From a bacterium UBA1790 (GTDB lineage Bacteria; Bacteroidota; Bacteroidia; Bacteroidales; Muribaculaceae): a DNA stretch of 16,430 bases. The position numbers were made by a program, and so were the translations under genes. The notes beneath the pieces are model-generated. The model saw only the letters and a program-made list of their open reading frames with translations, did no database searches and had not been told where the DNA came from. Below, piece by piece: positions 1-6,934 of the stretch. Position 1 is the first letter of the stretch, and every line of letters begins with the position of its first letter. The stretch is taken from positions 13,134-29,563 of the forward strand of contig DCGA01000134.1 in the NCBI GenBank assembly GCA_002314465.1, read 5' to 3'.

Positions 1-99
1 GGTGCGCAGTCGTCCGCGCATCTGCTTCACCACGTTGAACGAAGTGAGTTTCAAGGGCTTGTCGATGTAGAAGATTTCGCCTTCTATAGGATTAAGCAC
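1..99 (-). CDS. truB: tRNA pseudouridine(55) synthase TruB, N-terminal fragment
   Basis: This is the 5' end of a minus-strand gene running off the left edge; 33 codons are visible. TruB converts U55 of the tRNA T-loop to pseudouridine in the cytoplasm. The translation carries GEIFYIDKPLKLTSFNVV at about residues 7-24, matching the conserved TruB start (G-x-L-x-x-x-K-P-x-x-x-T-S-F-x-V-V). The catalytic Asp motif (GHAGTLDP in the family) lies outside the window. The only plausible start is GTG at 97-99: an in-frame TAA sits 15 nt upstream of it and there is no ATG. It follows uppP by 22 nt on the same strand, so it is probably the last or a late gene of the ftsX-DUF3098-uppP operon. Identity rests on the short N-terminus plus the gene order. 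Confidence 0.8.
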   Translation of the reverse strand, partial: MLNPIEGEIFYIDKPLKLTSFNVVKQMRGRLRT

Positions 100-121
100 G
101 ATATATTGTGTTTAGATGTTA

Positions 122-925
122 TTAATAACCCATTGCCGAGAGTGAGATTGCCACGATAGCGGCAACTACACAGTAGGCTGCGAAGTAAATGAGTTTACCT
201 TTCTTGACGATGCTAATCATCCACTTGCATGCCAGGCAGCCCGAGATGAACGCAGCCAAGAATCCCACGATGAGGGGCAGGGCATCGGTGTTGCCGAATG
301 CGGCCTCGCCCTTAACGGCCTTGAGCACGTCGAGCAGGCCCTCGCCCAGAATGGGAGGAATCACCATGAGGAACGAGAACTGAGCCAGTTTTTCCTTCTT
401 GTTGCCCAGCAGCAGTCCGGTAGCGATGGTGCTACCCGAGCGCGACAGACCGGGCATTACTGCGGCAGCCTGTGCCAGACCGATGATGAGAGCATCCTTC
501 CAACCGATGTTTTCCTTGACGCGGGGCTTGGCGTAATAAGAGAATGCGAGCAGTGCCGCGGTGAGAAGCAGCATGATGCCCACGATGAGCAGACCCTCGC
601 CGAAGATGTCCTCGACATAGTCCTTGAAGAACACGCCCACGATTCCAACGGGAATCATCGAGATGATGATGTTGATGAAGTAACGCATCTCGTCGTTCAT
701 CTTGAACTTGAAGATGCCCTTGAGCAACCAACTTACCTCGCTCCACAGAATCACGAGTGTAGAAAGCACGGTTGCCACGTGCACGAGAACTGTAAACGCA
801 AGGTTTTCCTCCCCGTTGATGCCAAACAGCGCCGAGCCTATGGCAAGGTGGCCGCTACTGCTCACGGGAAGATACTCGGTGAGGCCCTGAAGCAAGCCCA
901 GGATTAATGCTTGTAACCAATCCAT
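122..925 (-). CDS. uppP: Undecaprenyl-diphosphatase UppP (BacA family)
   Basis: This 267-aa polytopic inner-membrane protein removes a phosphate from undecaprenyl diphosphate, regenerating the C55-P carrier used for peptidoglycan and surface-glycan export. Both family signatures are present: E17-Y-L-P-V-S-S-S-G-H26 near the N-terminus and PGLSRSGST at residues 158-166, which contains the conserved catalytic-site Ser and Arg. His49 follows in the third conserved stretch. Length is normal for the family and about eight hydrophobic segments alternate with short loops. The start codon follows the stop of the DUF3098 gene by only 4 nt, indicating tight co-transcription and probably translational coupling. 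Overexpression of this family gives bacitracin resistance in other bacteria (family knowledge). Nothing is truncated or missing. Confidence 0.97.
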   Translation of the reverse strand: MDWLQALILGLLQGLTEYLPVSSSGHLAIGSALFGINGEENLAFTVLVHVATVLSTLVILWSEVSWLLKGIFKFKMNDEMRYFINIIISMIPVGIVGVFFKDYVEDIFGEGLLIVGIMLLLTAALLAFSYYAKPRVKENIGWKDALIIGLAQAAAVMPGLSRSGSTIATGLLLGNKKEKLAQFSFLMVIPPILGEGLLDVLKAVKGEAAFGNTDALPLIVGFLAAFISGCLACKWMISIVKKGKLIYFAAYCVVAAIVAISLSAMGY

Positions 926-929
926 ATCT

Positions 930-1202
930 TTACTTCACCTCGTCGTTATTCTTGTTTTTCTTCTTGTAGATGATGGCAAAAGCCATGAGCACGAAACCTG
1001 CAAATGCAATGAACGGGCCTACCACGGTGCGTGAGGGCTCGAAGATGTCGTAGTTGAAGGTTTCGCCTTCGTTGGCGCTACCTGCCATCAAATAGAAGCC
1101 TACTACGATGAGCAGTGTGCACACTGCCATGAGAATGAAATTGATTTTGCCCAGGGGACGTGCCTGCTGGTTGTTGTCTTGTTTTTTGTTTTCGATTGCC
1201 AT
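930..1202 (-). CDS. DUF3098 small membrane protein
   Basis: A 90-aa protein with a hydrophilic, Gln/Asn/Lys-rich N-terminus (residues 1-18), two hydrophobic helices (about 21-41 and 60-80) joined by a short polar loop containing the sequence [14 protein letters not shown], and a Lys/Asn-rich C-terminal tail. The topology suggests an inner-membrane protein with both ends in the cytoplasm. I recognise it as DUF3098, a Bacteroidota family of unknown function typically found between ftsX and uppP, as here. It starts 45 nt after the ftsX stop, and I see no promoter of TAnnTTTG type in that gap, so it is most likely transcribed from the ftsX promoter. Its place between a divisome permease and a lipid-carrier phosphatase suggests an envelope or division role, but that is inference. 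Confidence 0.9.
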   Translation of the reverse strand: MAIENKKQDNNQQARPLGKINFILMAVCTLLIVVGFYLMAGSANEGETFNYDIFEPSRTVVGPFIAFAGFVLMAFAIIYKKKNKNNDEVK

Positions 1203-1247
1203 TTTATATATTGTTTTATTTTTTTCAGTTAAATGCCTTACAGGGCT

Positions 1248-2132
1248 TTATGAGAACAACTCCTCGTGTGTTGAGCGGGTGTAGCGTCTTGCCGCAAGCG
1301 CTGCCGCTGTGCCGCCCACTATGGCCCCCAGTATCGCCATGAGTGCTGCCACTGTGGCCATGTCGCGCCATTCAAGGCATTGTGCCAGTGCATGGCTCAG
1401 CGAGTCGTGGGAATGCATCATTGCTGCCCACACAGCCGTGAGAGCCGCTGCTGCTATAATTGCCGCCACGAGTCCCATCGCTGCACCGCGCCACATGTAG
1501 GGCTTCACGATGAACCACGTGCGTGCTCCCACCAGAGTCATGGTGTGGATGTGGAACCGCTGCGAGTAGGTGAGCAGTTTCACCATGCTCATGATGAGCG
1601 CCACGGCTATCACGAGCATCACCACTACCGCCACTGCCATTGCCACAAGCATGCTGCGAGCGTTGCCCATGATGTTGTCGACATCGCGTGTGGTGGTCGA
1701 GGCATCGACCACGCCGGGCAGTTGCTCGAGTTGCTGCTTGAGTGCAAGCAGACTGTCGCTTGATGCCCATTGCGCCTTTACGCCTACCTCTATGGAGGCG
1801 TTGAGCGGGTTTTCGCCCAGAAGTTCCACGAGGTCCTCACCGGTCTCGTCTTTCCACTGCTGCAATGCCTCGCTGCGTGTCACCACGTGGGTGCGAGCCA
1901 CCTGGGGCATTGATGCGATGGCAGTGTTGAGGCTGTCGAGTTGCGTGGGCACGACGCTGTTGGCAACGCTAAGGTTGACTGCGGCACACTCTTGTACCTG
2001 CGCCACGAGCCTCGATGCCACAATGCCCATCGCAGCCATTGTGCCTGCAAGCAGTAGCACCAGTGCCATGCTCAGCACGGTAGTGATGGTAGCCCCTAAG
2101 GGCGACGATGCGGTGTGTCGGCCAGTTGTCAT
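1248..2132 (-). CDS. ftsX: Cell division protein FtsX (permease-like)
   Basis: FtsX is the membrane subunit of the FtsEX complex, which couples the divisome to peptidoglycan hydrolase activation. The 294-aa product has the family layout: a short cytoplasmic N-terminus, TM1 at about residues 14-38, a periplasmic domain (about 40-165), then three TM helices in the C-terminal half, the first following MLVAMAVAV. No ATPase partner (ftsE) is in the window, which is usual for Bacteroidota where ftsE is elsewhere. An in-frame ATG exists 39 nt upstream (2171), but it lies inside the -7 box of the promoter at 2169-2199, so it would not be on the transcript; the MTTGRHTASS start at 2132 is preferred. 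First gene of the operon that continues into the DUF3098 gene, uppP and truB. Confidence 0.9.
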   Translation of the reverse strand: MTTGRHTASSPLGATITTVLSMALVLLLAGTMAAMGIVASRLVAQVQECAAVNLSVANSVVPTQLDSLNTAIASMPQVARTHVVTRSEALQQWKDETGEDLVELLGENPLNASIEVGVKAQWASSDSLLALKQQLEQLPGVVDASTTTRDVDNIMGNARSMLVAMAVAVVVMLVIAVALIMSMVKLLTYSQRFHIHTMTLVGARTWFIVKPYMWRGAAMGLVAAIIAAAALTAVWAAMMHSHDSLSHALAQCLEWRDMATVAALMAILGAIVGGTAAALAARRYTRSTHEELFS

Positions 2133-2168
2133 CTTGTTGTCAATAGCGCATAGTACGCAATTTCGGTA

Positions 2169-2199
2169 CAAAGTTACAACCTGAAAGAGCGTTTGTCAA
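2169..2199 (-). promoter_or_regulatory. Promoter of the ftsX-uppP-truB operon
   Basis: Read on the minus strand there is a TTGACA at 2199-2194, then exactly 20 nt from the end of TTG, then TAACTTTG at 2176-2169. This matches the Bacteroidota consensus (-33 TTG/TTTG, -7 TAnnTTTG). A start about 7 nt downstream, near 2162, gives a leader of about 30 nt to the ftsX ATG at 2132. Confidence 0.75.
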
Positions 2200-2246
2200 C
2201 CCTTTTTTATGTTTTTTTGCAATAATGCGCTCAAATAGGGCATAAT

Positions 2247-2287
2247 AAAAGGGGGCTGGACTTGCAGTGCGGGTCCAGCCGCCTTTT
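2247..2287 (-). terminator. Intrinsic terminator of the LRR gene (symmetric, possibly bidirectional)
   Basis: GGCTGGAC (2254-2261) pairs with GTCCAGCC (2273-2280) around an 11-nt loop. The helix continues across one G/G mismatch with AAAAGG (2247-2252) against CCTTTT (2282-2287), so either strand yields a GC stem followed by a U-run. It lies about 65 nt past the stop of the LRR gene and before the ftsX promoter, so it most likely insulates the two. Confidence 0.75.
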
Positions 2288-2319
2288 TTATAATGGGTCG
2301 GTATTAAGGGTTGCCCCCC

Positions 2320-2347
2320 CTAAACCTTAAACTCTAAACCTTAAACA
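2320..2347. repeat. Two tandem 14-bp units just past the LRR gene stop
   Basis: CTAAACCTTAAACT (2320-2333) is followed directly by CTAAACCTTAAACA (2334-2347), identical at 13 of 14 positions and ending 3 nt before the LRR gene's stop codon complement. It is preceded by a run of seven C. Function unknown; the AT-rich units look telomere-like only by chance. Confidence 0.7.
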
Positions 2348-2350
2348 AAA

Positions 2351-3916
2351 TCACGCATTCATCATGATGTTGAGTACCGCGTTGATGTCTTCAACGTCGA
2401 CATCACCGTCTTCGTTCACGTCGTCGCGACCTTCAAATTCCTCACCGGTGGTGTAGTTGAGGATAACATCGATAAGGCAGTTGATATCTTCGACATCTAC
2501 CAGACCGTCGCCGTTAACATCGCCCTTGAGCCAATTATTCTTGTACTCAACATTGATTGTGACCTTGATGGGGTAGTAGTCGTACTTAAACGATTCGAGT
2601 TTGTTGGTCTTGTCGTAGAGGAAGTATCCGCCTTTGCCGTCGGTGCCTTCAACAAAGGTAACGCCTTCGGTTTTGATAGCGGTAATGCGGTTGACGAAGT
2701 CGGCGGGCATCTTCACCATGTATTTGGCTGTTCCGTTGATTACGGTGTCGGTTGCAGCCAGTGTGCGAGAGTTTTCGTTGTCGCCAAGGTCGCAGTTTTC
2801 GCCGATGAGGCTGGGATCGAACTGAATCATCTTGTTACCCAGGCTGTAGAACTGGTCAAGTACAACGCCCGGAGCAAATGTGATATCTTCGGTATTGCAG
2901 TTCATTGAAGCCCATCCGCGCATTCTGGGGTTAGCCGAAAGGTCCATGTGCGGAATGTTGGCTTCAAAGCACCATACGGTATCCAGCATAGCGTTGTTGC
3001 TCAGGTCAACGGTGTCAAAGAGATTGCCATTGCCAAACGAAATGAAAGTGAGGTTGGCATTTTGTGAAACGTCGATTGATTCCAGGGGATTGCCTTCTAT
3101 GCCCAGTCGGCGGAGTGCTGTAATGGGCGAGACATTGAGGCTGGCGAGTTTGTTGTTGTCGCTATACAGGGTTTGAATGTTGGTGCATCCGGTGAGGTTG
3201 AGATTAGAAACGATGCAATTTGTAAAGTTCAGTTCTTCCAGATTGGTACAACCCAGCAGGTAAATCTGCTTGAGGCGGGGATTGTTGCTGCAATAAACCA
3301 ATTTAAGTTGGGTTCTGTTGCCCAGTCCCAGGTAGGCAATCTTAGTGTTGCGCACACGCACCTCTTGAAGCGCGGTATTCTCGGAGAAGTCGAACGTTGC
3401 AATGGGATTGTTGTCAAAGTCTACATACCACAGCATTGTGAGACCCTTAAGGTTGATGGATGTGATGTTGTTGGATGCCAGGTTGATTTTCTGCAGACGC
3501 TTGTTGTTGCTTACATCAAGTGATGTGAGTTTGTTGTTGGTGCACAAGAAGAAGCGCAGGGTGTACAGAGCCGAGAGGTCAAGGCTTGTGATACCGTTGT
3601 TTGAAAGGTCAAGTGATGAAATCTCGGTGTTGTGCGAGAGGTCAAACGAAGTGCAGCCATTGCCAGACGCCCAAAAGAGAATCATCGAGGTGAAGTGCTC
3701 GATTCCCTTGAAGTTGGTAATGCCCTTGTTTGTTGGTTTCAGTTCGAGTGCCGCAGCGAGTTCTGCGTCGCTGAGGGTAAGGTCCTCGTCAAGGTCAAAA
3801 ACCTTGACGTACTCCCTGAACTTCTGGTCGGGGAAATTGGTTTCGTTGATAGCAACCGATGCATGTGCCATAGAGGCTACAGCGATGGCTGCAAGAAAGA
3901 GTAGTAATTTCTTCAT
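2351..3916 (-). CDS. Secreted leucine-rich-repeat protein with EF-hand-like N-terminal loop and C-terminal dockerin-like domain
   Basis: A 521-aa protein with a signal peptide (residues 1-19, cleavage after AHA). Residues 21-60 hold the INETNFPDQKFREYV type entry segment of Bacteroidales LRR proteins plus a canonical EF-hand loop, D41-x-D43-x-D45-x-T47-x-S49-x-x-E52. About a dozen leucine-rich repeats follow (about 65-345) with LSSLDLSNN-like units. Residues 345-455 form a non-repeat beta-type region. The C-terminus (465-521) contains two Ca-binding loops, DVNGDGLVDVED (466-477) and DVNEDGDVDVED (499-510), each followed by a hydrophobic helix: a type I dockerin-like pair. The LRR part suggests surface protein or glycan recognition; the dockerin-like pair may bind a cohesin-like partner or just cap the protein. 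No catalytic domain is seen. It is divergent from the TPR/AraC regulator. Function unassigned. Confidence 0.85.
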   Translation of the reverse strand: MKKLLLFLAAIAVASMAHASVAINETNFPDQKFREYVKVFDLDEDLTLSDAELAAALELKPTNKGITNFKGIEHFTSMILFWASGNGCTSFDLSHNTEISSLDLSNNGITSLDLSALYTLRFFLCTNNKLTSLDVSNNKRLQKINLASNNITSINLKGLTMLWYVDFDNNPIATFDFSENTALQEVRVRNTKIAYLGLGNRTQLKLVYCSNNPRLKQIYLLGCTNLEELNFTNCIVSNLNLTGCTNIQTLYSDNNKLASLNVSPITALRRLGIEGNPLESIDVSQNANLTFISFGNGNLFDTVDLSNNAMLDTVWCFEANIPHMDLSANPRMRGWASMNCNTEDITFAPGVVLDQFYSLGNKMIQFDPSLIGENCDLGDNENSRTLAATDTVINGTAKYMVKMPADFVNRITAIKTEGVTFVEGTDGKGGYFLYDKTNKLESFKYDYYPIKVTINVEYKNNWLKGDVNGDGLVDVEDINCLIDVILNYTTGEEFEGRDDVNEDGDVDVEDINAVLNIMMNA

Positions 3917-4009
3917 ATTGGGTTAAATTTGCGACACGGTTAATGGAAGCCGTATCATGTTAATTATTAGTATAAATGTGTATAAGCTCAGGTTTTCACT
4001 AAGTATGAG

Positions 4010-4017
4010 CAAAGGTA
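4010..4017 (-). promoter_or_regulatory. Candidate -7 box for the LRR gene
   Basis: TACCTTTG on the minus strand matches TAnnTTTG. The -33 region about 20 nt upstream is only T-rich, not a clear TTTG. A start near 4003 would give a leader of about 85 nt. Confidence 0.45.
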
Positions 4018-4102
4018 AACAAAAAATCGGAAAAATGAAACTCTGGTGTCAACAAAAGTATAGCATTACGTATATTTACGTGTATTTTTCATTGCATGGG
4101 CA

Positions 4103-4149
4103 CTTTTTTATAAATAAAAAAGAAACTCCCCGCTATCCAGCGAGGAGTT
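4103..4149 (-). terminator. Hairpin with a minus-strand U-run, not attached to an obvious gene
   Basis: AACTCCCCGC (4124-4133) pairs with GCGAGGAGTT (4140-4149) around TATCCA, with one C/A mismatch. On the minus strand the stem is followed by TTCTTTTTT, a good intrinsic-terminator tail; on the plus strand the tail is the weaker CTTACTTTTT. Directly adjacent is a perfect AT-rich inverted repeat (9-bp arms, 4103-4111 and 4114-4122). No minus-strand coding gene precedes it, so it may end a short RNA or act as an attenuator in a long LRR-gene leader. Confidence 0.55.
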
Positions 4150-4309
4150 CTTACTTTTTCACTGCGTCCGTTGCAGGTATTTCTAAAATAGGATACACAT
4201 TACGAAGTACTAACTAATAACACTTATACATCCTGCATACGGTTGGGCGCGTGAACTACAGAAATTACCTATATCTTTTTTTGCTGAAACCAGCATAATT
4301 TTCACGATG

Positions 4310-4317
4310 CAAAATTA
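4310..4317 (-). promoter_or_regulatory. Candidate -7 box of a second minus-strand promoter
   Basis: TAATTTTG on the minus strand, preceded by a T-rich stretch (TATTTTTTTGCCC) that resembles the sequence before the TAATTTTG at 9902-9909. The -33 region shows no TTTG. If active, transcription would run toward the hairpin at 4103-4149 and beyond it to the LRR gene. Confidence 0.35.
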
Positions 4318-4344
4318 AGGGCAAAAAAATATTCTGTTGGTCTA

Positions 4345-4434
4345 TTTGCGTAAAAAATGATAGTGTTTTTACGACAAATGCGTCCAAAAAACGGAAATTG
4401 ACACGGATATGACAGATTTTGGACACCTTTTTTG
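4345..4434. promoter_or_regulatory. Composite element A upstream of the TPR/AraC regulator
   Basis: On the minus strand TTTTTTGGACGCATTTGTCG (4391-4372) is followed by TTTTTTACGCAAA (about 4357-4345). The start of TTGGAC and the start of TTTTTTACGC are 30 nt apart, exactly as in element B at 9969-10013. A further plus-strand copy of the first part, TTTTGGACACCTTTTTTG, sits at 4417-4434, about 50-70 nt before the regulator's -7 box, a position suited to an activator site. Candidate binding sites for the adjacent AraC protein; this is inference from recurrence and position. Confidence 0.5.
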
Positions 4435-4486
4435 TAAATGTAGTCATATATAATTAAAATATTTAGTTTAGTTCTTGTTTTTTTTA

Positions 4487-4494
4487 TATCTTTG
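4487..4494 (+). promoter_or_regulatory. -7 box of the TPR/AraC regulator gene
   Basis: TATCTTTG matches TAnnTTTG. The -33 region (around 4462-4466, TTTAG) is imperfect, consistent with a promoter that needs an activator. The expected start near 4501 leaves a leader of only about 10 nt before the ATG at 4511. Confidence 0.6.
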
Positions 4495-4510
4495 TCGGCA
4501 AGAAAACTGT

Positions 4511-6322
4511 ATGAAAAAAATGAACACACTACGTTGCTTTCACATTTGTTTGCTTTTCTTTTTTGCTCCGGTAATGCTGGCGCAACACTCAATGTCTATT
4601 CCCGACAGCCTGATGAACGAGGACGGAGTATATTATTATATGTTCACTTCGCCCGAGAAAAGCAAGTATATTATGTCCCAACTCCGTGCTAAGGGTAAAG
4701 ATAATTCCGGAAAAAAACTTTCGGAACTTGATCTTGATTACCTGGAGGGTGACATGTATTACAACACCGGCCAGTACATCACAGCAATACACTTTTATGA
4801 AGAAGCCCTTGACGTTGCAAGGAAGAAAAATGACGAATCTACGATATTCGACCTGATGCATCGTCTCATTTCCTCGTTTGAAGGTTGTGGTGACACCAGC
4901 GGCAAGATAGAGATGGCAAAAGCAATGGGTGAGTATGCCAGGGAACGCGGCAATGCGGTCATGCGTTCGGTGGCACTCTTTGAACTTGGAAGTTCGCTGT
5001 GCAACCAGGGTAAAAGAGACAATGGCTTGGAGAAAATGGTTGAGGCCAACAAGGTGATGGAGACAAGCAACTATGCCCACAAGTATGACAACCTGAGATA
5101 CCAGTATGAACTCATGGCACTTGAATACCGCAAGGCGGCCAACAATGAACAGGCTCTTGCCATGTGCGAGAAACTGAAAGGTGTCATCGGCAAGTTTGAC
5201 AAGGGCGTAAAGCCTATGGAACATGAGATTGAGGCACAGGAACAGCTTTACCAGTCGTTGGCGGCTCCCATACTCGCTCGCCTGGGGCGCAAAGAAGAAG
5301 CCGAGCAAGCCTATAACCGATTTAACGAACTCAAGGTAATCACAGGGTCAAAGAACCGCACACTGTTTACCTATCTGTTTGAATCTAAACGTTATGGCGA
5401 CCTCATCAAGCAGGCAAAGGAACTTGAGGCAAAGAGCATAGAGCGCAACGATACCATCAACGCTGGATTTACATCGCTGGTGAAGTACATGGCGATGGCG
5501 CAACTTGAAACCGGAGATTATCATAATGCAGCCGTAAACTTCAAGCGCCTTGTGGCATTGCGCGATAGCATTAACCTGCGCGATTTCCAGAGCCAGGCAT
5601 TGCAATACGATACGCTCTACGAAGTAGAGAAGAACGAGGCTCGGGCTAAATACTACTCAGAGCGCAGCCGTATTTACGGCATTGTGGCAGCATTTGCCAT
5701 TCTGGGCTTATTTGTACTGCTCTTCTCGATGATGAGGGTAGTAAAGATGAACAAGGAGATGAGGCGCAAGAACAAGATCCTTGCCCGCACCATCGGCGAC
5801 CTTTCTAAAGCGCAACACGAGACATCGCTGGCTATGTCCAAAAGCAGTAAAGCGGCGCCCGTGGAAGAGCCTGTTGCCGAGGGTGAGGTTGTTGCTGACG
5901 AGCCCGTTGATGCTCCCGAAGCCGAGGAAACCGAGCAAGAAGATGAAGAAAACGAAGATAGTGCAGTTCCTGCCGAGACCAACGATGATGACCGTCACCG
6001 TTTCCTGAGCATTGAGCACGAGATTATAGAGCGTCGCCTCTATGCGGCAAACCTTAACCGCGAGCAACTCATCAAGGAACTGGGCGTGCCCCGTGCACAG
6101 TTTGCTGCATTGTTCCGCGCCTATGCGGGTGAAAGTTATCCCAAGTACATGAACCGCCTGCGCTTGCGCGAGGCTGTGCGCATCTTGCGTGAGTCACCGC
6201 AATTCACAGTCGATGCTGTAGCCGCCGAGTGTGGTATGAGCCGCCAGTTGTTCTACATGCTGTTCAAGGAGCAATACGGCATCACTCCCACCGAGTTCCG
6301 TGCAATGCACAAAGACGATTAA
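4511..6322 (+). CDS. Membrane-anchored TPR / AraC-type transcriptional regulator
   Basis: A 603-aa one-component regulator. Residues 1-25 form a signal peptide or signal anchor, residues about 35-375 a helical TPR-like region (for example around DMYYNTGQYITAIHFYEEAL at 81-100), residues about 388-408 a single TM helix followed by basic MNKEMRRKNK, then a coiled segment, a Glu/Asp/Pro/Ala-rich linker (about 449-493) and a C-terminal AraC/XylS double HTH (about 500-603). The HTH region includes the family pattern ending in FYMLFKEQYGITPTEFR. TPRs would face the periplasm and the DNA-binding domain the cytoplasm, so a periplasmic cue could be relayed without a kinase; this topology is inferred. 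The start at 4511 is chosen because an upstream in-frame ATG (4475) precedes the -7 box. Followed by a strong terminator, so it is monocistronic. Element A upstream suggests autoregulation. Confidence 0.88.
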   Translation: MKKMNTLRCFHICLLFFFAPVMLAQHSMSIPDSLMNEDGVYYYMFTSPEKSKYIMSQLRAKGKDNSGKKLSELDLDYLEGDMYYNTGQYITAIHFYEEALDVARKKNDESTIFDLMHRLISSFEGCGDTSGKIEMAKAMGEYARERGNAVMRSVALFELGSSLCNQGKRDNGLEKMVEANKVMETSNYAHKYDNLRYQYELMALEYRKAANNEQALAMCEKLKGVIGKFDKGVKPMEHEIEAQEQLYQSLAAPILARLGRKEEAEQAYNRFNELKVITGSKNRTLFTYLFESKRYGDLIKQAKELEAKSIERNDTINAGFTSLVKYMAMAQLETGDYHNAAVNFKRLVALRDSINLRDFQSQALQYDTLYEVEKNEARAKYYSERSRIYGIVAAFAILGLFVLLFSMMRVVKMNKEMRRKNKILARTIGDLSKAQHETSLAMSKSSKAAPVEEPVAEGEVVADEPVDAPEAEETEQEDEENEDSAVPAETNDDDRHRFLSIEHEIIERRLYAANLNREQLIKELGVPRAQFAALFRAYAGESYPKYMNRLRLREAVRILRESPQFTVDAVAAECGMSRQLFYMLFKEQYGITPTEFRAMHKDD

Positions 6323-6351
6323 CGACACACTGACTACATTTATATTATACT

Positions 6352-6389
6352 GTGTCCCGGCTTCATAGCGAGGCCGGGACACTTTTCTT
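6352..6389 (+). terminator. Intrinsic terminator of the TPR/AraC gene
   Basis: GTGTCCCGGC (6352-6361) and GCCGGGACAC (6373-6382) form a perfect 10-bp stem with an 11-nt loop, followed by TTTTCTTT. It starts 29 nt after the stop codon. Confidence 0.9.
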
Positions 6390-6391
6390 TG

Positions 6392-6570
6392 CGCCCCTAT
6401 TGGGGCGAGTAAAAACCCCGCGAGCACTGGAAGCGCGGTTTCGAGCTCTCCTATGGCTCAGAGAACTCGGAGTACTCAGAGCTCTTTGATGAATGCACCA
6501 TATCCCATACCTAAAGGCATGGGTTGTCGTGTCGCGCCATTGTTACCAGCCATATCGTCGGCTACCGCCT
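6392..6570. repeat. Gene-free stretch with short REP-like palindromes
   Basis: No credible ORF. Two compact stem-loops are visible: CGCCCCTATTGGGGCG (6392-6407) and CCCATACC-TAAA-GGCATGGG (6504-6523, one mismatch). Between them is a low-complexity run built of AGAGCTC/ACTC words (about 6443-6487). It appears to be one mosaic with the duplication that follows. Confidence 0.5.
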
Positions 6571-6660
6571 CCTGTATGGCTGGCTACCTTATCTCATCCC
6601 TAACGGGATGATGCCATGTGGCGCCCTCCTTCCCCTATTTCTCCTATAGCCTCTACAGGT
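6571..6660. repeat. Tandem intergenic repeat, copy 1 (90 bp)
   Basis: Begins CCTGTATGGCTGGCTACC and ends GCCTCTACAGGT. It contains the stem-loop CATCCCTAACGGGATG (6595-6610) and GGCGCC. Copy 2 follows directly with four substitutions and a 7-nt insertion. Together with the neighbouring palindromes it resembles a REP/BIME mosaic. Confidence 0.8.
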
Positions 6661-6757
6661 CCTGTGTGGCTGGCTACCTTATCTTATCCCTAACGGGATG
6701 ATGCCATGGGGCGCAGTGCGCCCTCTTTCCCCTATTTCTCCTATAGCCTCTACAGGT
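6661..6757. repeat. Tandem intergenic repeat, copy 2 (97 bp)
   Basis: Same sequence as copy 1 except four substitutions and an extra CAGTGCG, which turns the GGCGCC of copy 1 into a stem-loop, GGGCGC-AGT-GCGCCC (6709-6723). A third, truncated unit begins at 6758 (CCTGTATGGCT) and fades after about 11 nt. Confidence 0.8.
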
Positions 6758-6787
6758 CCTGTATGGCTTATCTATCCAATAACGCAG

Positions 6788-6820
6788 GAAAGGCTTACTG
6801 CGTATTGCAGTAAGCCTTTC
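6788..6820 (-). terminator. Strong hairpin between convergent genes, likely 3' end of the 933-aa gene transcript
   Basis: GAAAGGCTTACTGC (6788-6801) and GCAGTAAGCCTTTC (6807-6820) form a perfect 14-bp stem with a 5-nt loop. U-runs are short (CCTTTC) on either strand, so it may work as a terminator or an mRNA-end stabiliser. A weaker inverted repeat, ACGGCC/GGCCGT (6852-6857 and 6874-6879), lies between it and the gene's stop codon. Confidence 0.5.
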
Positions 6821-6934
6821 TTGTCTCATTTATCCTAGTCTTTGTGACGAAACGGCCGCTGTTTCGCAACAATGGCCGTCTCTTTCGGAATTCACCTATT
6901 GGAAAGTTATTATTTGAAATTAATGTATAATCAA

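Noticed and set aside
1570..2184. Open frame (204 codons) on the plus strand antisense to ftsX
   Set aside because: Ser/Thr/Cys-rich composition without domain; the opposite strand encodes a clear FtsX with promoter.
3957..4217. 86-codon open frame on the plus strand in the LRR/AraC intergenic region
   Set aside because: It runs through the LRR promoter candidate and the terminator hairpin, has no promoter, and its composition (Lys/Tyr/Ser from AT-rich DNA) suggests chance.
6571..6757. Possible CRISPR array
   Set aside because: Only two full copies of about 90-97 bp lying head to tail with no unique spacers between them; no cas genes nearby.
6392..6934. Degraded insertion sequence
   Set aside because: No terminal inverted repeats, target duplication or transposase remnant could be seen; short palindromes fit a REP-like mosaic better.
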